Positions 13,258 to 13,655 of a stretch of 13,655 nucleotides of DNA are shown here, in pieces. The notes under the pieces are model-generated. The model was given only the letters and a program-made list of their open reading frames with translations. It ran no database searches and had not been told where the DNA came from. The DNA lies in the NCBI GenBank assembly GCA_938009335.1, contig CALLHT010000114.1, positions 1-13,655 on the forward strand, written 5' to 3'. The translations under genes and the position numbers were made by a program. How positions within the stretch are numbered: position 1 is the first letter of the stretch; every line of letters begins with the position of its first letter. The stretch comes from an uncultured Rhizobiaceae group bacterium (lineage in GTDB: Bacteria; Pseudomonadota; Alphaproteobacteria; Rhizobiales; Rhizobiaceae).

Positions 13258-13655
13258 ATGGCGCGTAAGAAGATCGCTCTGATCGGTTCAGGCATGATCG
13301 GCGGAACACTGGCTCATCTGGCTGCAATGAAAGAATTGGGCGATATTGTCCTGTTTGATATTGCGGAAGGCATGCCGGAAGGTAAGGCTCTAGACATCGC
13401 TGAATCCTCACCTGTAGACGGGTTTGATGCAAAAATGAGCGGTACTCAAAGCTATGAAGCGATTAAAGACGCAGACGTTTGCATCATTACGGCGGGTGTT
13501 GCCCGTAAGCCAGGCATGAGCCGTGATGATCTTCTCGGCATCAACCTGAAGGTTATGGAACAGGTTGGCGCTGGCATTAAGAAATATGCACCGAATGCAT
13601 TTGTAATCTGTATCACGAACCCGCTTGATGCGATGGTTTGGGCGCTACAGAAGTT
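13258..13655 (+). CDS. mdh: Malate dehydrogenase (Mdh), 3' end cut by the window
   Basis: NAD-dependent malate dehydrogenase of the lactate-dehydrogenase-like type, converting malate to oxaloacetate in the TCA cycle. Only the first 132 codons of a gene of about 320 are present; the rest lies beyond the window. The Rossmann motif GSGMIGG is at 10-16, and Asp34 (VLFDIAEG) selects NAD. VARKPGMSRDDLL (81-93) holds the substrate-binding arginines Arg83 and Arg89, and Asn121 lies in ITNPLDAM. AAAGG at 13245-13249 precedes the ATG. Rhizobial genomes usually continue with sucCD and the 2-oxoglutarate dehydrogenase genes in the same operon, so those are expected next. Confidence 0.97.
   Translation, partial: MARKKIALIGSGMIGGTLAHLAAMKELGDIVLFDIAEGMPEGKALDIAESSPVDGFDAKMSGTQSYEAIKDADVCIITAGVARKPGMSRDDLLGINLKVMEQVGAGIKKYAPNAFVICITNPLDAMVWALQK

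Overview
This window looks like chromosomal DNA of an alphaproteobacterium, most likely of the Hyphomicrobiales (Rhizobiales). The reasons are the order omp19-like lipoprotein, zapE, mdh, the rhizobial-type SdhC and SdhD, and an Omp19/Inh lipoprotein of the kind known from Brucella. The complete tripartite TRAP transporter would suit a marine or host-associated member, but that is only a guess. I see no tRNA, rRNA, CRISPR array, insertion sequence or phage gene.

Layout. (1) 1-5042, plus strand: a succinate dehydrogenase operon, sdhC-sdhD-sdhA, then two unexpected genes (a small membrane-anchored protein with four cysteines and a VapD-family ribonuclease-like protein), then sdhB, then a RlaP/DUF-type nucleotidyltransferase whose GTG start overlaps the sdhB stop. 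A perfect 11-bp hairpin ends this block. (2) 5076-7109, minus strand: an orphan soluble hybrid histidine kinase (PAS, HisKA, HATPase and two receiver domains) with a palindrome right at its translation start. (3) 7409-7870, plus strand: a secreted DUF302 protein, ending in a strong bidirectional terminator. (4) 7929-11088, minus strand: a TRAP transporter operon transcribed dctP, dctQ, dctM, with a stem-loop between dctP and dctQ. (5) 11333 to the end, plus strand: an Omp19-like protease-inhibitor lipoprotein, the AFG1/ZapE ATPase, and the first 132 codons of malate dehydrogenase, cut by the window end.

Functional theme: uptake of organic acids (TRAP, probably C4-dicarboxylates) next to two enzymes that oxidise C4-dicarboxylates in the TCA cycle, succinate dehydrogenase and malate dehydrogenase. 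The most unusual feature is the split sdh operon. A VapD-type putative endoribonuclease lies between sdhA and sdhB, and a nucleotidyltransferase of an RNA-repair-associated family follows sdhB, apparently all in one transcription unit. Several short dyad-symmetric elements in the intergenic regions (7118-7133, 11169-11184, 11221-11234, 13232-13246) and an 18-nt direct repeat flanking zapE are candidate regulatory sites that no gene call explains.

Limits: domain and family assignments come from recognising motifs by eye; no database search or folding calculation was run.
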